From Butyrivibrio sp. (GTDB lineage Bacteria > Bacillota > Clostridia > Lachnospirales > Lachnospiraceae): a stretch of 64,000 bases of DNA. The position numbers and the translations under genes are program-made. Under the pieces are notes generated by a model. That model searched no databases. It was not told the origin of the DNA and saw nothing but the letters and a program-made list of their open reading frames with translations. Position 1 is the first letter of the stretch. The number at the start of each line of letters is the position of its first letter. The stretch spans positions 1 to 64,000 of the forward strand of contig SVFV01000010.1 of NCBI GenBank assembly GCA_015056655.1, in the 5' to 3' direction. This document shows positions 25,032 to 34,341 of this stretch, one piece after another.

Positions 25032-28000
25032 ATGGGATTTACTAATGAACAACAGGCTGTAATAGATGCCAGAAATTCAAATGTGTTGGTATCCGCAGCC
25101 GCTGGAAGTGGAAAAACCACAGTATTGGTAGAGAGAATAATCCAGAGAATAACAGGGGAGACACCTATCGATATAGACAGACTTCTGGTTGTTACCTTTA
25201 CTAAGGCAGCAGCAGCCCAGATGAAGGAGAAGATTCTCTTAGCCATACAGAAAAAACTTATAGAGGAACCTGACAATGCGCATTTGCAGCGTCAGGAGAC
25301 TCTTGTTCATGGTGCGCAGATAACAACCATTGATTCATTTTGCCAGTATGTTATCAGGAATAACTTTAATGACATTGGCCTTGATCCATCCTATAGAGTT
25401 GGAGACGAAGGAGAAATGAAGCTACTTCGTGGTGATGTTCTGGAGGAACTTCTTGAGGATAAATATGCAGAGGAAGATGAAGGCTTTCTTAATTGCACTG
25501 AGTATTTTGCTACAGGCAATAATGATAAAAAGCTTGAGGAATTCATTCTTCAGCTTTATGACTATGCTATGAGTATGCCTTTCCCTGAGGAGTGGCTTGA
25601 GGAGAGAATGTCAGACTACAGTCTGGATGAGGCAGAGTTTGATGATGCTTTCTTTGTAAAGATGGCCATGGAATATGCAATGCAGGTACTTGCAGAATGC
25701 AAAGAGCGTTATAAATTGGCTGTTCATCTTTCAGAAGAATCCGACGGACCTCATATGTATGGTGAGCTTATGGAAACAGAGCTCGAGGCTGTTGAGAAGA
25801 TTCTTTCAAAGAAAGACATGTCATACAATGAGCTCAGAACAGAGATACATAATATAAGCTTTGGAAAGCTTTCTACTGGCAGAGATCCTTCTGTGAATAA
25901 GGATAAGCGTGAGGCAGCAAAGAACCATAGAGATTATGTTAAGAAAGAAATCGCTAAGCTCGCAGAGGCTTATTTTGCTGAGGATAAGGCGACCATTATC
26001 AAGCACATGGAGCTAGCTAAGGAACCGGTTGCGTATCTGGCTAGGCTTGCGATTGAGTTCAAGCAGAGATTTGATGAGAAGAAGCGTGAAAAGGGCATAA
26101 TCGACTTCGGCGATATGGAGCATCTGGCACTCTCCATTCTTATAAGGAAAAATGATAAGGGAGAGTATGAGCCTACAAATACAGCGCTTCAGTACAGGGA
26201 CTATTTTGAAGAAGTAATGATAGATGAGTATCAGGACAGTAATAATGTTCAGGAGATGCTTTTATCAGCTGTTTCAGGTGAAGCCTCTGGCAGATATAAT
26301 CGTTTCATGGTGGGTGATGTAAAGCAGAGTATATATAAGTTCAGACTAGCCCGTCCTGAGATTTTTATGGAGAAAATGGGTACTTACAGTCTTGATGAGA
26401 AGGCTGATACAAGAAAGATATCACTTCACAATAATTTCAGAAGCCGTAGAGAGGTGCTTGATAGCGCAAACTATATTTTTGAACAGATAATGGGTAAGGA
26501 TCTTGGTGGGGTTAAGTATGATGAGGATGCGGCTCTAGTTACCGGAGCTTCATTCCCCGAGGCACAAACCCCTGGAGCGTATTCTTCTGAGCTGATGCTT
26601 GCTAATGTAAATGGGCTTAAATCACAAAGTGCCAGAGAATTAGAAGCAAAGATGGTTGCTCAGAGAATAGATGAGCTTATGAAGTCTGCCAAGGTAAAGG
26701 ATGGAGAAGATAGCTTAAGATCCATCAAATATAGCGATATTGTTATCTTGCTCAGGGCAACCAGTGGATGGGATGATGTTTTCAAAAAGGCTTTGGAAGA
26801 GAGAGGAATTCCAGCATACATTGAGTCAAAAACAGGTTATTTTTCCGCAACAGAGGTAGTGACTGTTTTGAATGTATTAAATGTGCTTAGTAACCCTAGG
26901 CAGGATATTCCGTTGGTGTCAGTTATGCATTCTCCTATTGGCAATTTTACTGATGAGGAGCTTGCGATTATAAAGGCACATGATCAAAGTCTCGAAAAGG
27001 GAATCTTTGATGGTGATAGCTATTTTGATTGCTTGTGCAGATGCATCGGAGAGAACTCTCTCAATGATGAGACTTTGCGTGATAAAATATGTAAATTCGT
27101 TGAAATGATATCACTATTTAGAGAAAAAAGTACATTTCTTCCTGTTAGTGAATTGATCAAATACATATTTGAAGAGACTGGATATTACCATTATAATGCG
27201 GCACTTCCTCAGGGCGAGATAAGAGCGGCCAATCTCAATATGCTCATAGAGAAGGCGGTAGACTATGAAAAGACAAGCTTTAAGGGGCTTTTCCATTTTG
27301 TGAGATATATAGAGCAGCTTTCGAAGTATGAGGTTGACTATGGTGAAGCTGGTATGCTTGACGAGCATGCTGACGTAGTCAGAATAATGAGTATTCATAA
27401 GAGTAAGGGATTGGAGTTCCCTATAGTGTTTGTTTCCGGGATGTCCAAGTCATTTAATTATATGGATGTTAATTCATCCGTAGTCAGTGATATGGATTTA
27501 GGAATTGGCACAGTTTCCATGGATCTTGAGCACAGAATTAAGTACAAAACTTTGCGTAAAAGCGTCATAGATAATTATATGAAAACGGATATTCTTGGCG
27601 AAGAAATGCGTATACTTTATGTTGCTATGACAAGAGCGAAGGAAAAACTTATTATGACTGGCCAGATAAAGAAGGGGGCTGATGATAAAATACCTGCTTC
27701 TGATATAAGATCTATATTAGCTGGCCTTATGAGATTTAGAAAAAGAGGGGCCATAGCTGGAGAACAGCCATACCTGCTTCCTACTTTCCAGAGAAATGCA
27801 GCGTCTAGTTATCAGGAACTTGTTCTTATGGCATTGGCAAGGCATCCATCATTTTCTAAGCTTGCAGCGCTTGTTGGAGTGGGCTGTGATAGTGTTCCTG
27901 ATGATAATGGAATTCCTGTTACCTCCAAGAATGACGAATATATAGACTTTGATTTCAGAGTAATGGAGAAGGAGGATATCAAAGGAGCTGAAGCTGGTGC

Positions 28001-28796
28001 ACAGATTGGTGGAGAGATGAGGCTTGGTGACTTAAATAGTGCTATGTCCTCAGATGAAGAAGAGTTAAAGGCATTTTATGTAGACAGATTCGCGGATGAG
28101 TATGCTCACGAGAATCTGAACAAACTCTTTATCAAAACTACAGTAACAGAGCTTAAGAAGGCAAAGCTTGAAGAAGAAAACGAACCGGCTCATAAGCTTA
28201 TAAATGATGAATCATATATTCCTGCCTTTGCTTCAAAGGAAAGCGAGGTCTTTAAAGGAGCAGCAAGGGGTACTGTATACCATAAGGTCATGGAGCTTAT
28301 CTATGAGGATGGTTCAAATGATAACTCCTATACGGAATTTGAAGAAAGATTGGAGAACCTTCCGGAATGGTTCAAATATCTCGAAGATGAAGGAAGAATA
28401 CCTGTTACCCAGACAGAGTGCGTTAATCCTGCAGACATTGAGGCATTCTGTGATTCAGAAGCTGGAAAGAGAATGAGAATCGCTATGGAGAATGACCTAT
28501 TACATAGAGAATCTCCATTTATGATGGGAGTGTCAGCAAATAGGGTAGATAAGGAGCTTCCAGAGGATGAGATGGTGCTCATTCAGGGAATAATAGACGT
28601 ATGGTTTGAAGAGGATGATGGAATTGTTCTTCTTGATTACAAGACAGATAAGGTTAAGTCAGGGGATGAGCTTGTAAACAAATACAAGATACAGCTTGAG
28701 CTGTATAGCGAAGCCCTTGAGAGAATAACCAATAAAAAAGTGAAGGAACAGATTATCTATTCCTTCACTCTGGGTGAAACCATAGCGGTTAACTGA
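25032..28796 (+). CDS. addA: ATP-dependent helicase/nuclease subunit AddA
   Basis: 1254 aa, a UvrD/Rep-type SF1A helicase fused to a RecB-like nuclease. The Q-motif region FTNEQQAVIDA is followed by Walker A SAAAGSGKTTVLVERI (about residues 20-35), Walker B region VMIDEYQDSN (about 395), motif V/VI region HKSKGLEFPIVFVSG and YVAMTRAKEKL, and nuclease motif LLDYKTDKV near the C terminus. It unwinds and cuts DNA ends with AddB. It is co-transcribed with addB. A weak hairpin (28801-28819) follows the stop. Confidence 0.97.
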   Translation: MGFTNEQQAVIDARNSNVLVSAAAGSGKTTVLVERIIQRITGETPIDIDRLLVVTFTKAAAAQMKEKILLAIQKKLIEEPDNAHLQRQETLVHGAQITTIDSFCQYVIRNNFNDIGLDPSYRVGDEGEMKLLRGDVLEELLEDKYAEEDEGFLNCTEYFATGNNDKKLEEFILQLYDYAMSMPFPEEWLEERMSDYSLDEAEFDDAFFVKMAMEYAMQVLAECKERYKLAVHLSEESDGPHMYGELMETELEAVEKILSKKDMSYNELRTEIHNISFGKLSTGRDPSVNKDKREAAKNHRDYVKKEIAKLAEAYFAEDKATIIKHMELAKEPVAYLARLAIEFKQRFDEKKREKGIIDFGDMEHLALSILIRKNDKGEYEPTNTALQYRDYFEEVMIDEYQDSNNVQEMLLSAVSGEASGRYNRFMVGDVKQSIYKFRLARPEIFMEKMGTYSLDEKADTRKISLHNNFRSRREVLDSANYIFEQIMGKDLGGVKYDEDAALVTGASFPEAQTPGAYSSELMLANVNGLKSQSARELEAKMVAQRIDELMKSAKVKDGEDSLRSIKYSDIVILLRATSGWDDVFKKALEERGIPAYIESKTGYFSATEVVTVLNVLNVLSNPRQDIPLVSVMHSPIGNFTDEELAIIKAHDQSLEKGIFDGDSYFDCLCRCIGENSLNDETLRDKICKFVEMISLFREKSTFLPVSELIKYIFEETGYYHYNAALPQGEIRAANLNMLIEKAVDYEKTSFKGLFHFVRYIEQLSKYEVDYGEAGMLDEHADVVRIMSIHKSKGLEFPIVFVSGMSKSFNYMDVNSSVVSDMDLGIGTVSMDLEHRIKYKTLRKSVIDNYMKTDILGEEMRILYVAMTRAKEKLIMTGQIKKGADDKIPASDIRSILAGLMRFRKRGAIAGEQPYLLPTFQRNAASSYQELVLMALARHPSFSKLAALVGVGCDSVPDDNGIPVTSKNDEYIDFDFRVMEKEDIKGAEAGAQIGGEMRLGDLNSAMSSDEEELKAFYVDRFADEYAHENLNKLFIKTTVTELKKAKLEEENEPAHKLINDESYIPAFASKESEVFKGAARGTVYHKVMELIYEDGSNDNSYTEFEERLENLPEWFKYLEDEGRIPVTQTECVNPADIEAFCDSEAGKRMRIAMENDLLHRESPFMMGVSANRVDKELPEDEMVLIQGIIDVWFEEDDGIVLLDYKTDKVKSGDELVNKYKIQLELYSEALERITNKKVKEQIIYSFTLGETIAVN

Positions 28797-28800
28797 TTTG

Positions 28801-28819
28801 CTACTAAATTGCTTAGTAG
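28801..28819. terminator. Weak hairpin between converging addA and thiT
   Basis: CTACTAA and TTAGTAG form a 7-bp stem with a 5-nt loop. No clean U-tract, so termination strength is doubtful. Confidence 0.35.
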
Positions 28820-28822
28820 ATA

Positions 28823-29512
28823 TTAGTTCTGAGCCAGTACATCACGCACTTCTTCTTCGTTAGCCATAAGTCTTACGCGATTAAGTGCCTTATGCACAGC
28901 GGGTATGCTGATAAGGATAAGAGTAATAACAGCTTCTGCGCCGATGTAGCTTCCGTTGTATGCAAGAGAATATGCAAATGGATGCATTCCTTCAGGAGCG
29001 TACTGACCAAAGAAGATAACACCAGAAAGTACACTAAAGAAGAGACGGCCAAGGATTCCAGTGATATATCCCTTCAACATTCCGTGCTTTGAACTCATAA
29101 AAAGTCCTGAAAGCCCCATTGCTCCAAAAGCGAGGAAATAATCGCAGATAAGCTGAGGTACACTAATGATATAGGGATTTACGATAAGCTGCAGAACTCC
29201 GTATGCAAGTGCTGAAGTAAGACCAGCCCTAAGTCCATAGAGGTAACCAACATAGGTTACAAAGAACATGGAGAACAAGGTTACTGATCCGCCCATTGGT
29301 AAATCGAAGAAGTGAATCATTGAAGTTACCATTGCAAGTGTGATGCACATTGCGGCAAATACCAACTGCTTTACAGAAAAATGATTTTTCTTATCTTTTC
29401 CTGTGAAGAAGCAAGCGACTATTAGAGCTGCAAGCATAATGAAGATAAATAAAGTATAGCCTGCAGTTGTAATTTCATAGGTATCTTCTACCTGTTTTAA
29501 GAATAATGACAT
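28823..29512 (-). CDS. thiT: Energy-coupled thiamine transporter substrate subunit ThiT
   Basis: 229 aa with a first isolated helix and then about six more. The core from FAAMCITLAMVTSMIHFFDLPMGG to SYIGAEAVITLIL carries ThiT features, including the conserved aromatic and glycine positions and NGSYIGAE near the end. As an ECF S-component it binds thiamine and uses the shared EcfAA'T module, which must be encoded elsewhere. A TPP riboswitch directly upstream confirms the substrate class. The extra N-terminal helix of about 45 residues is longer than in typical ThiT. Confidence 0.92.
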   Translation of the reverse strand: MSLFLKQVEDTYEITTAGYTLFIFIMLAALIVACFFTGKDKKNHFSVKQLVFAAMCITLAMVTSMIHFFDLPMGGSVTLFSMFFVTYVGYLYGLRAGLTSALAYGVLQLIVNPYIISVPQLICDYFLAFGAMGLSGLFMSSKHGMLKGYITGILGRLFFSVLSGVIFFGQYAPEGMHPFAYSLAYNGSYIGAEAVITLILISIPAVHKALNRVRLMANEEEVRDVLAQN

Positions 29513-29518
29513 ATAAAA

Positions 29519-29546
29519 ACCTCCCTTGTGATCTGCACAGGGAGGC
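29519..29546 (-). terminator. Expression-platform hairpin of the TPP riboswitch, overlapping the thiT RBS
   Basis: On the minus strand CCTCCCTGTG and CACAAGGGAGG pair around a 5-nt loop and are followed by TTTTTA. The right arm contains GGGAGG, the thiT ribosome binding site, so the hairpin can both terminate and hide the RBS. Confidence 0.75.
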
Positions 29547-29584
29547 TATTTTTGTTCCAACTTGACCAATGAATGTCAGTTAAA

Positions 29585-29671
29585 ATGCTTCCTTACGCCG
29601 GTATTACCCGGTTCAAGTAGTGAGGGTCGACAATGTAATAACATGTCATCTCAGCACAGCTCCCCTAGCAA
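29585..29671 (-). promoter_or_regulatory. TPP riboswitch aptamer
   Basis: On the minus strand the aptamer shows AGGGGAGC, the thi-box CTGAGATGACATG, ACCCT, ACTTGAACCGGGTAATACC and GGCGTAAGGAAGC, in the conserved order. It precedes thiT by about 75 nt, and thiamine pyrophosphate should turn the gene off. Confidence 0.95.
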
Positions 29672-29737
29672 AATCAATATTTATTTTCGATACTTATTAA
29701 ATGCCTTTTTTATGCGCTTGTCAATAAAAAAGGAAGA

Positions 29738-30748
29738 TTACAAAAGCTGGATTCCGTTCTTTTTTGCTTCCTCAGCCTCTTCGTCAGGCCAAAGCGAACA
29801 CTGAACCTCACCGATATGAGCCTTTCTAAGGAAGAAGAGGCAAAGTCTTGACTGACCAATACCACCACCGATAGTATAGGGCAGTTCCTTATTAAGAATA
29901 GCCTTCTGGAAGGGGAGGTCAGCACGCTCTGTGCAACCAGCCTTCTCAAGCTGAGTCTTAAGTGAATCCTCATCTACACGGATACCCATGGATGAAAGCT
30001 CAAGAGCGATATCAAGAACAGGATAGTAAACAAGGATATCTCCGTTTAAAGCCCAGTCATCATAGTCCGGAGCTCTGCCATCATGCTTCTCACCTGAAGC
30101 AAGAAGATCACCGATCTGCATGATGAATACGGCACCCTTTTCCTTAGTGATGAGATACTCGCGCTCCTTGGCTGTCTTGCCAGGATACATATCTTCGAGC
30201 TCCTGAGAGGAGATGAAGAATATATCGTGAGGAAGAATCTCTTCAATATAATCATATTTGATTGACATGTACTTTTCAGTCTTACGAAGTACCTTGTAGA
30301 TTGTGCGTACAGTCTCTTTTAAGAAATCAATATTTCTATCTTCCTTATTTATTGCCTTTTCCCAATCCCACTGATCAACAAATACAGAATGGATATTGTC
30401 GGGAATCTCATCTCTTCGGATGGCATTCATATCGGTATAAAGACCTTCGCCAACCTTAAAGCCGTATTTCTTAAGTGCGAAGCGCTTCCACTTTGCAAGA
30501 GAGTGAACAATTTCAGCCTCGCGTTCATTTTCGTTTTTGATGTCAAATGCAACAGGTCTCTCAACGCCGTTAAGATTATCATTAAGACCTGATTCCGGTG
30601 CCACGAACAAGGGAGCGGTCACACGCAATAGGTTTAGGTTCTCAGAAAGTGTATTCTGGAAGAAATCCTTAACGGTTTTGATGCCTACCTGTGTATCGTG
30701 GAGGTTTAGTTCAGAAACGTAATTCTTTGGAATTATCAAGTTTTCCAT
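29738..30748 (-). CDS. asnA: Ammonia-dependent aspartate-ammonia ligase (asparagine synthetase A)
   Basis: 336 aa, a class II synthetase-like fold. Motifs include RVTAPLFVAPESGLNDNLNGVERPV (about residues 41-65), SVFVDQWDWEKAI (about 120), and the C-terminal GGIGQSRLCLFFLRKAHIGEVQ. It makes asparagine from aspartate, ammonia and ATP, releasing AMP. AGGAGG precedes the ATG. It is a single-gene unit pointing away from the long intergenic region 30749-31107. Confidence 0.96.
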   Translation of the reverse strand: MENLIIPKNYVSELNLHDTQVGIKTVKDFFQNTLSENLNLLRVTAPLFVAPESGLNDNLNGVERPVAFDIKNENEREAEIVHSLAKWKRFALKKYGFKVGEGLYTDMNAIRRDEIPDNIHSVFVDQWDWEKAINKEDRNIDFLKETVRTIYKVLRKTEKYMSIKYDYIEEILPHDIFFISSQELEDMYPGKTAKEREYLITKEKGAVFIMQIGDLLASGEKHDGRAPDYDDWALNGDILVYYPVLDIALELSSMGIRVDEDSLKTQLEKAGCTERADLPFQKAILNKELPYTIGGGIGQSRLCLFFLRKAHIGEVQCSLWPDEEAEEAKKNGIQLL

Positions 30749-30918
30749 AATGTCCTCCTGCTTTTTCGAAAAATTTTTACAAAAAAATATACTTAATTAA
30801 AACGCATTTTTTGAGACAGTGCAATAAATAATTCGAATAATTATTCAAAAAATGAATCATTTTGAGAAAATAATGTAAGATTTAATAAAATATGTCTGAT
30901 AAGTTCAGAAAATGTCAG

Positions 30919-30934
30919 TGTAACCGGTTGCGCA
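30919..30934. promoter_or_regulatory. Palindromic operator-like site (LacI/CcpA style)
   Basis: TGTAACCGGTTGCGCA has a central AACCGGTT palindrome as in LacI-family operators but deviates from the cre consensus at two positions. It lies in the 359-nt gap between divergent asnA and the HPr-like gene. The rest of that gap is AT-rich, with a TTATTCGAATAATTATTC stretch and TATAAT at 31018-31023 serving the HPr-like gene. Confidence 0.25.
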
Positions 30935-31107
30935 TCAGTACCCAAGCCAAAACCCATCTTAAGAAAATCTTAAGAAATTCATAAGAAAATCGCAAATATT
31001 TTTTCACTAAACTAGGGTATAATTTCTAACTGTTGTACAGAATAAATTTATTTTTTTAGAAGCTTTTTAAATGATGAAGTACATTTCATCAGGTAAGGAG
31101 ACAGGTT

Positions 31108-31338
31108 ATGACAATAAATAAGATAATAAAGCTCAGTCCCAGTCAGGTTAAGGATTTCGTTACAGTAGCTACAAAGTGTGACTTTGACGTGGACGCTTCC
31201 AATAATCGTTTTACAGTAGACGCTAAATCAATTCTTGGTGTATTCGGTCTTGATTTCAGACAGCCGATTAAGGTTAGTTATCGCGGATTCAACCAGGATT
31301 TTGAGAACTATCTTGATGAGCACGCACTTGCTTGCTAA
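31108..31338 (+). CDS. HPr-like protein lacking the phosphorylated histidine
   Basis: 76 aa. The C-terminal half, with DAKSILGVFGLDF, matches the HPr helix B region around regulatory Ser46. The N-terminal segment where HPr has GIHARPA reads KLSPSQVKDFVTVA, so the active His15 is absent. It cannot act as a PTS phosphocarrier and may be a regulatory or structural relative, as Crh is in Bacillus. AAGGAGACAGG precedes the ATG. TATAAT at 31018 with a weak -35 is the likely promoter. It is short and monocistronic. Confidence 0.75.
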   Translation: MTINKIIKLSPSQVKDFVTVATKCDFDVDASNNRFTVDAKSILGVFGLDFRQPIKVSYRGFNQDFENYLDEHALAC

Positions 31339-31383
31339 TTGAGATATATATTTTATCCCCACCCTCCCATTTTAATAAAAAAT

Positions 31384-31434
31384 AGTTTGGCGGTTATAAA
31401 CCGCAAACTGAAATCCGCAAACACAGCGGATTTC
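31384..31434 (+). repeat. Tandem palindromes
   Basis: AGTTTGGCGGTT/AACCGCAAACT (31384-31409) is followed directly by GAAATCCGC/GCGGATTTC (31410-31434). They may form a terminator-like double hairpin for the HPr-like gene or operators; no U-run follows. Confidence 0.45.
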
Positions 31435-31450
31435 GAGAGAAAATGAACAG

Positions 31451-31495
31451 CTCCCTGTGGTATCATATACAGTATGAAACCACAGGGAGTTTTTT
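31451..31495 (+). promoter_or_regulatory. Terminator-like hairpin containing the helicase RBS
   Basis: CTCCCTGTGGT pairs with ACCACAGGGAG, then six T, and the ATG follows at once (31496). GGGAG in the right arm is the ribosome binding site, so the hairpin can hide it or end transcription. Confidence 0.6.
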
Positions 31496-33907
31496 ATGAA
31501 AAGCATTAAGATATCAGTCAGAAGCCTGGTTGAATTTCTTCTTCGCCAGGGGAATATAGATAACAGGATACATCATGCGCCGGATACTGCTATGCAGGAG
31601 GGTGGTCGTATCCACAGAATGATTCAGAAAAAGCAGGGACCTGCCTATCAGGCGGAGGTTCCTCTTTCTTATACAATCACCAGAGAAAACTACATATTAA
31701 CAATTGATGGCAGAGCAGATGGCATCCTTGAGAGGCGGGATGAACCTGTTCTTATAGATGAGATCAAAGGTACATATAGAGACATTAAAAAGCTAAAGGA
31801 GCCAGATGATGTTCATCTTGCTCAGGCAAAATGCTATGCAGCGATATACCTTTTGCAGAATGATTTGAAGGAAATAACTGTTCAGATAACCTACTGCAAC
31901 ATAGATACTGAAGAGATAAAGTATTTCGCTACGGACTATGAAGTTGATGACATAATTTCCTGGTTTGAAAATCTATTAGAGTCATATCACAAATGGGCAG
32001 AATTCATGTCTCTTTGGGATGATATCAGACAGGATTCCATTCATAAGATAGAGTTCCCTTTTCCATACAGAGAAGGCCAGAAGGAGCTTGCTGCCAATGT
32101 CTATAGGACCATTTACCATAAGAGAAAGCTCTTTCTTGAGGCTCCTACAGGTACAGGAAAGACAATAACTACAGTATTTCCGGCGATAAAAGCACTTGGA
32201 GAGAACAAGGGAGATAGAATCTTTTATCTTACTGCCAAGACAATAACAAGAACTGTTGCAGAGAATGCCTTCGAGTCACTTAGAGAGCTTCAGAAGCTTA
32301 GATTTAAGACGGTAACTCTGACAGCTAAGGATAAGATATGTGTTCTGGAAAAGAGCGACTGTAATCCTGTCGCATGCCCAAGAGCTAATGGCCACTTCGA
32401 CAGGATAAATGACTGTATATATGAGCTTTTGACTACAAAGGACAATTTTGACAGAGATTCAATAATTGAGATGGCTGACAAGTATCAGGTATGTCCTTTT
32501 GAACTGTCACTGGACATGAGCTTGTGGGCAGATGCTGTAATTTGCGACTACAACTATGCCTTTGATCCCTTTGTTTACCTAAAGAGATTCTTTTCTGATG
32601 GTGTTAAGGGTGAAAATATTTTCCTGATAGACGAAGCACACAATCTTCTTGATAGAGGAAGAGATATGTATAGCTCAGAACTTTATATGGATGAGCTATA
32701 CAGTGTGCGAACACTGATTGAAGCAAGTCACTCCAAAATAGCAGGACTTATCAAGGCTTGTGAAAAAGAGATGGAGAAAATCTTTGTTGGAGTGGATGGA
32801 TGCGAGGTTTTGTTTGATATTGCGCCACTAATGCAAAAGATAAACAGGCTAATGTCTGTAATATCTTCATACCTGGAGGACCATGCGGAAGGTGCCTTCA
32901 GAGACGAGATATTGGATTTTTATTTTGATATCTCTGAGTTTGCCACGATTTATGAATATGTGGATGAGAAATATGTGATTTATGCGGAGGTAGATGAGGA
33001 GGAAAGGCAGAAAATAAAGCTGTTCTGCGTAGATCCATCCGAGAATCTCTCGCTTTGTATGAATAGGGCCAGATCTTCCATATTATTCTCGGCTACGCTT
33101 CTTCCAATCCAGTACTACAAGGCACTTCTTGGCGGAACTGATGAGGATTATGAGGTTTATGCGCACTCTGTTTTTGACAGTAGCAAATGTGGAAGACTTC
33201 TGGCTACGGATGTAACCAGCAAATATACAAGACGTGGAGAGTTTGAATATAGAAGGATAGCCAGATACATACATGACATAGTTACTGCAAAAAGTGGAAA
33301 TTACCTTATTTTCTTTCCATCGAGAGTTTTCATGGATGATGTGGGAATTATCTATGAGAAGGAATTTTATGATGACAACACTCAGGAGATACTTGTACAG
33401 AATGAGTTTATGAGTGAGGAGGAAAGAGAGGAGTTTTTAAGCAGATTCACAGCTGGTAATGATATTGATTTCTCGGGAATCATAAATATGGAAGTTGAAG
33501 TAGAGCCATCCAAGAGTATAATCGGCTTTTGCGTGATGGGAGGGATATTCAGCGAAGGAATTGATCTTAAGGAAGATAGCCTTATCGGCGTAATAATCGT
33601 AGGAACAGGTTTTCCACAGGTATGCAATGAAAGAGAGATAATCAAGGAATTCTTTGAGCGCAATGGCTCAGATGGATTTGACTACGCATATAGATATCCG
33701 GGAATGAACAAGGTCTTGCAGGCAGCAGGCAGGGTGATCAGAACAGAAGAGGATGTTGGCGTAGTAGCATTGCTTGATGAAAGGTTTGCTCAAAGAGCTT
33801 ATACAGAACTATTTCCACGAGAGTGGACAAATATACAAAGGGTATCGACCGGCACGGTCAAAAATGCCATAAATGCGCTGTGGACTGAGCTTTCCGATAA
33901 AAAATAA
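31496..33907 (+). CDS. PD-(D/E)XK nuclease fused to an XPD/DinG-like helicase
   Basis: 803 aa. Residues 1-170 contain a RecB/Cas4-like nuclease: DGRADGIL, then LIDEIKGTYRD (E-x-K) and HLAQAKCYA. The SF2 helicase follows: LEAPTGTGKTITTVFPA (Walker A, about residues 217-233), FLIDEAHNLLDRG (DEAH box, about 377), and AAGRVIRTEEDVG (motif VI, about 743). Four cysteines between motifs Ia and II (KICVLE, SDCNP, VACPR, YQVCPF) fit the Fe-S cluster of the XPD family. Likely a 5'-3' DNA repair helicase with nuclease function. It is controlled by an unusual RBS hairpin. Confidence 0.88.
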   Translation: MKSIKISVRSLVEFLLRQGNIDNRIHHAPDTAMQEGGRIHRMIQKKQGPAYQAEVPLSYTITRENYILTIDGRADGILERRDEPVLIDEIKGTYRDIKKLKEPDDVHLAQAKCYAAIYLLQNDLKEITVQITYCNIDTEEIKYFATDYEVDDIISWFENLLESYHKWAEFMSLWDDIRQDSIHKIEFPFPYREGQKELAANVYRTIYHKRKLFLEAPTGTGKTITTVFPAIKALGENKGDRIFYLTAKTITRTVAENAFESLRELQKLRFKTVTLTAKDKICVLEKSDCNPVACPRANGHFDRINDCIYELLTTKDNFDRDSIIEMADKYQVCPFELSLDMSLWADAVICDYNYAFDPFVYLKRFFSDGVKGENIFLIDEAHNLLDRGRDMYSSELYMDELYSVRTLIEASHSKIAGLIKACEKEMEKIFVGVDGCEVLFDIAPLMQKINRLMSVISSYLEDHAEGAFRDEILDFYFDISEFATIYEYVDEKYVIYAEVDEEERQKIKLFCVDPSENLSLCMNRARSSILFSATLLPIQYYKALLGGTDEDYEVYAHSVFDSSKCGRLLATDVTSKYTRRGEFEYRRIARYIHDIVTAKSGNYLIFFPSRVFMDDVGIIYEKEFYDDNTQEILVQNEFMSEEEREEFLSRFTAGNDIDFSGIINMEVEVEPSKSIIGFCVMGGIFSEGIDLKEDSLIGVIIVGTGFPQVCNEREIIKEFFERNGSDGFDYAYRYPGMNKVLQAAGRVIRTEEDVGVVALLDERFAQRAYTELFPREWTNIQRVSTGTVKNAINALWTELSDKK

Positions 33908-34271
33908 TATAAAATAATCATAAAATACTTATAAAAAACAAATAAAACAGAAGATGGGTTTACATAAATATAAAAAGCACAAATATTATGTAAACCATTA
34001 AGGTGTATCAATAGTATATATTATTTGAACAAATTAGTGTTTTTACACACAATATATGTGGGTGGGTAATAAAAAATGACACTTGTGTACATGTGGATAA
34101 CTTTGTGGAAATTGGGGATTACTCGGAAACTACATTTTCAAAAAGCCCATAAAATGGCGGTCTGCCATAGTGAATAATATCAACAATTATGAAATCGAAA
34201 TTTCGACAATAGTACTACATTAGTCAATACAACTATGTAAACCAATAAAACCACATGACACACATGTCATA
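33908..34271. other. Non-coding AT-rich region with inverted repeats and a DnaA-box match
   Basis: No gene is seen in the gap before valS. It has a palindrome GGTTTACATAA/TTATGTAAACC at 33957-33996 with a further ATGTAAACC near 34234. It also has ACATGACACACATGTCAT near 34252 and TGTGGATAA at 34092-34100, the exact complement of the consensus DnaA box TTATCCACA. No T-box leader for valS is recognised. Confidence 0.45.
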
Positions 34272-34300
34272 TTGACAAAGAATATGTATTATTTTAATAT
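34272..34300 (+). promoter_or_regulatory. Promoter of valS
   Basis: TTGACA (34272-34277), a 17-nt spacer and TAATAT (34295-34300), about 42 nt before the valS ATG. Confidence 0.7.
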
Positions 34301-34341
34301 TTATATTATTTTTCATTTAACAGAGGATAGGATATAAAAAT

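Noticed and set aside
30919-30934. CcpA cre site
   Set aside because: Two mismatches to the consensus; kept only as a low-confidence operator-like palindrome.
34092-34100. Chromosomal origin (oriC)
   Set aside because: Only one perfect DnaA box, and no dnaA, dnaN or rpmH nearby.
34020-34341. T-box leader before valS
   Set aside because: No AGGGTGGNACCGCG-type antiterminator sequence or terminator hairpin is present; a simple promoter explains the region.
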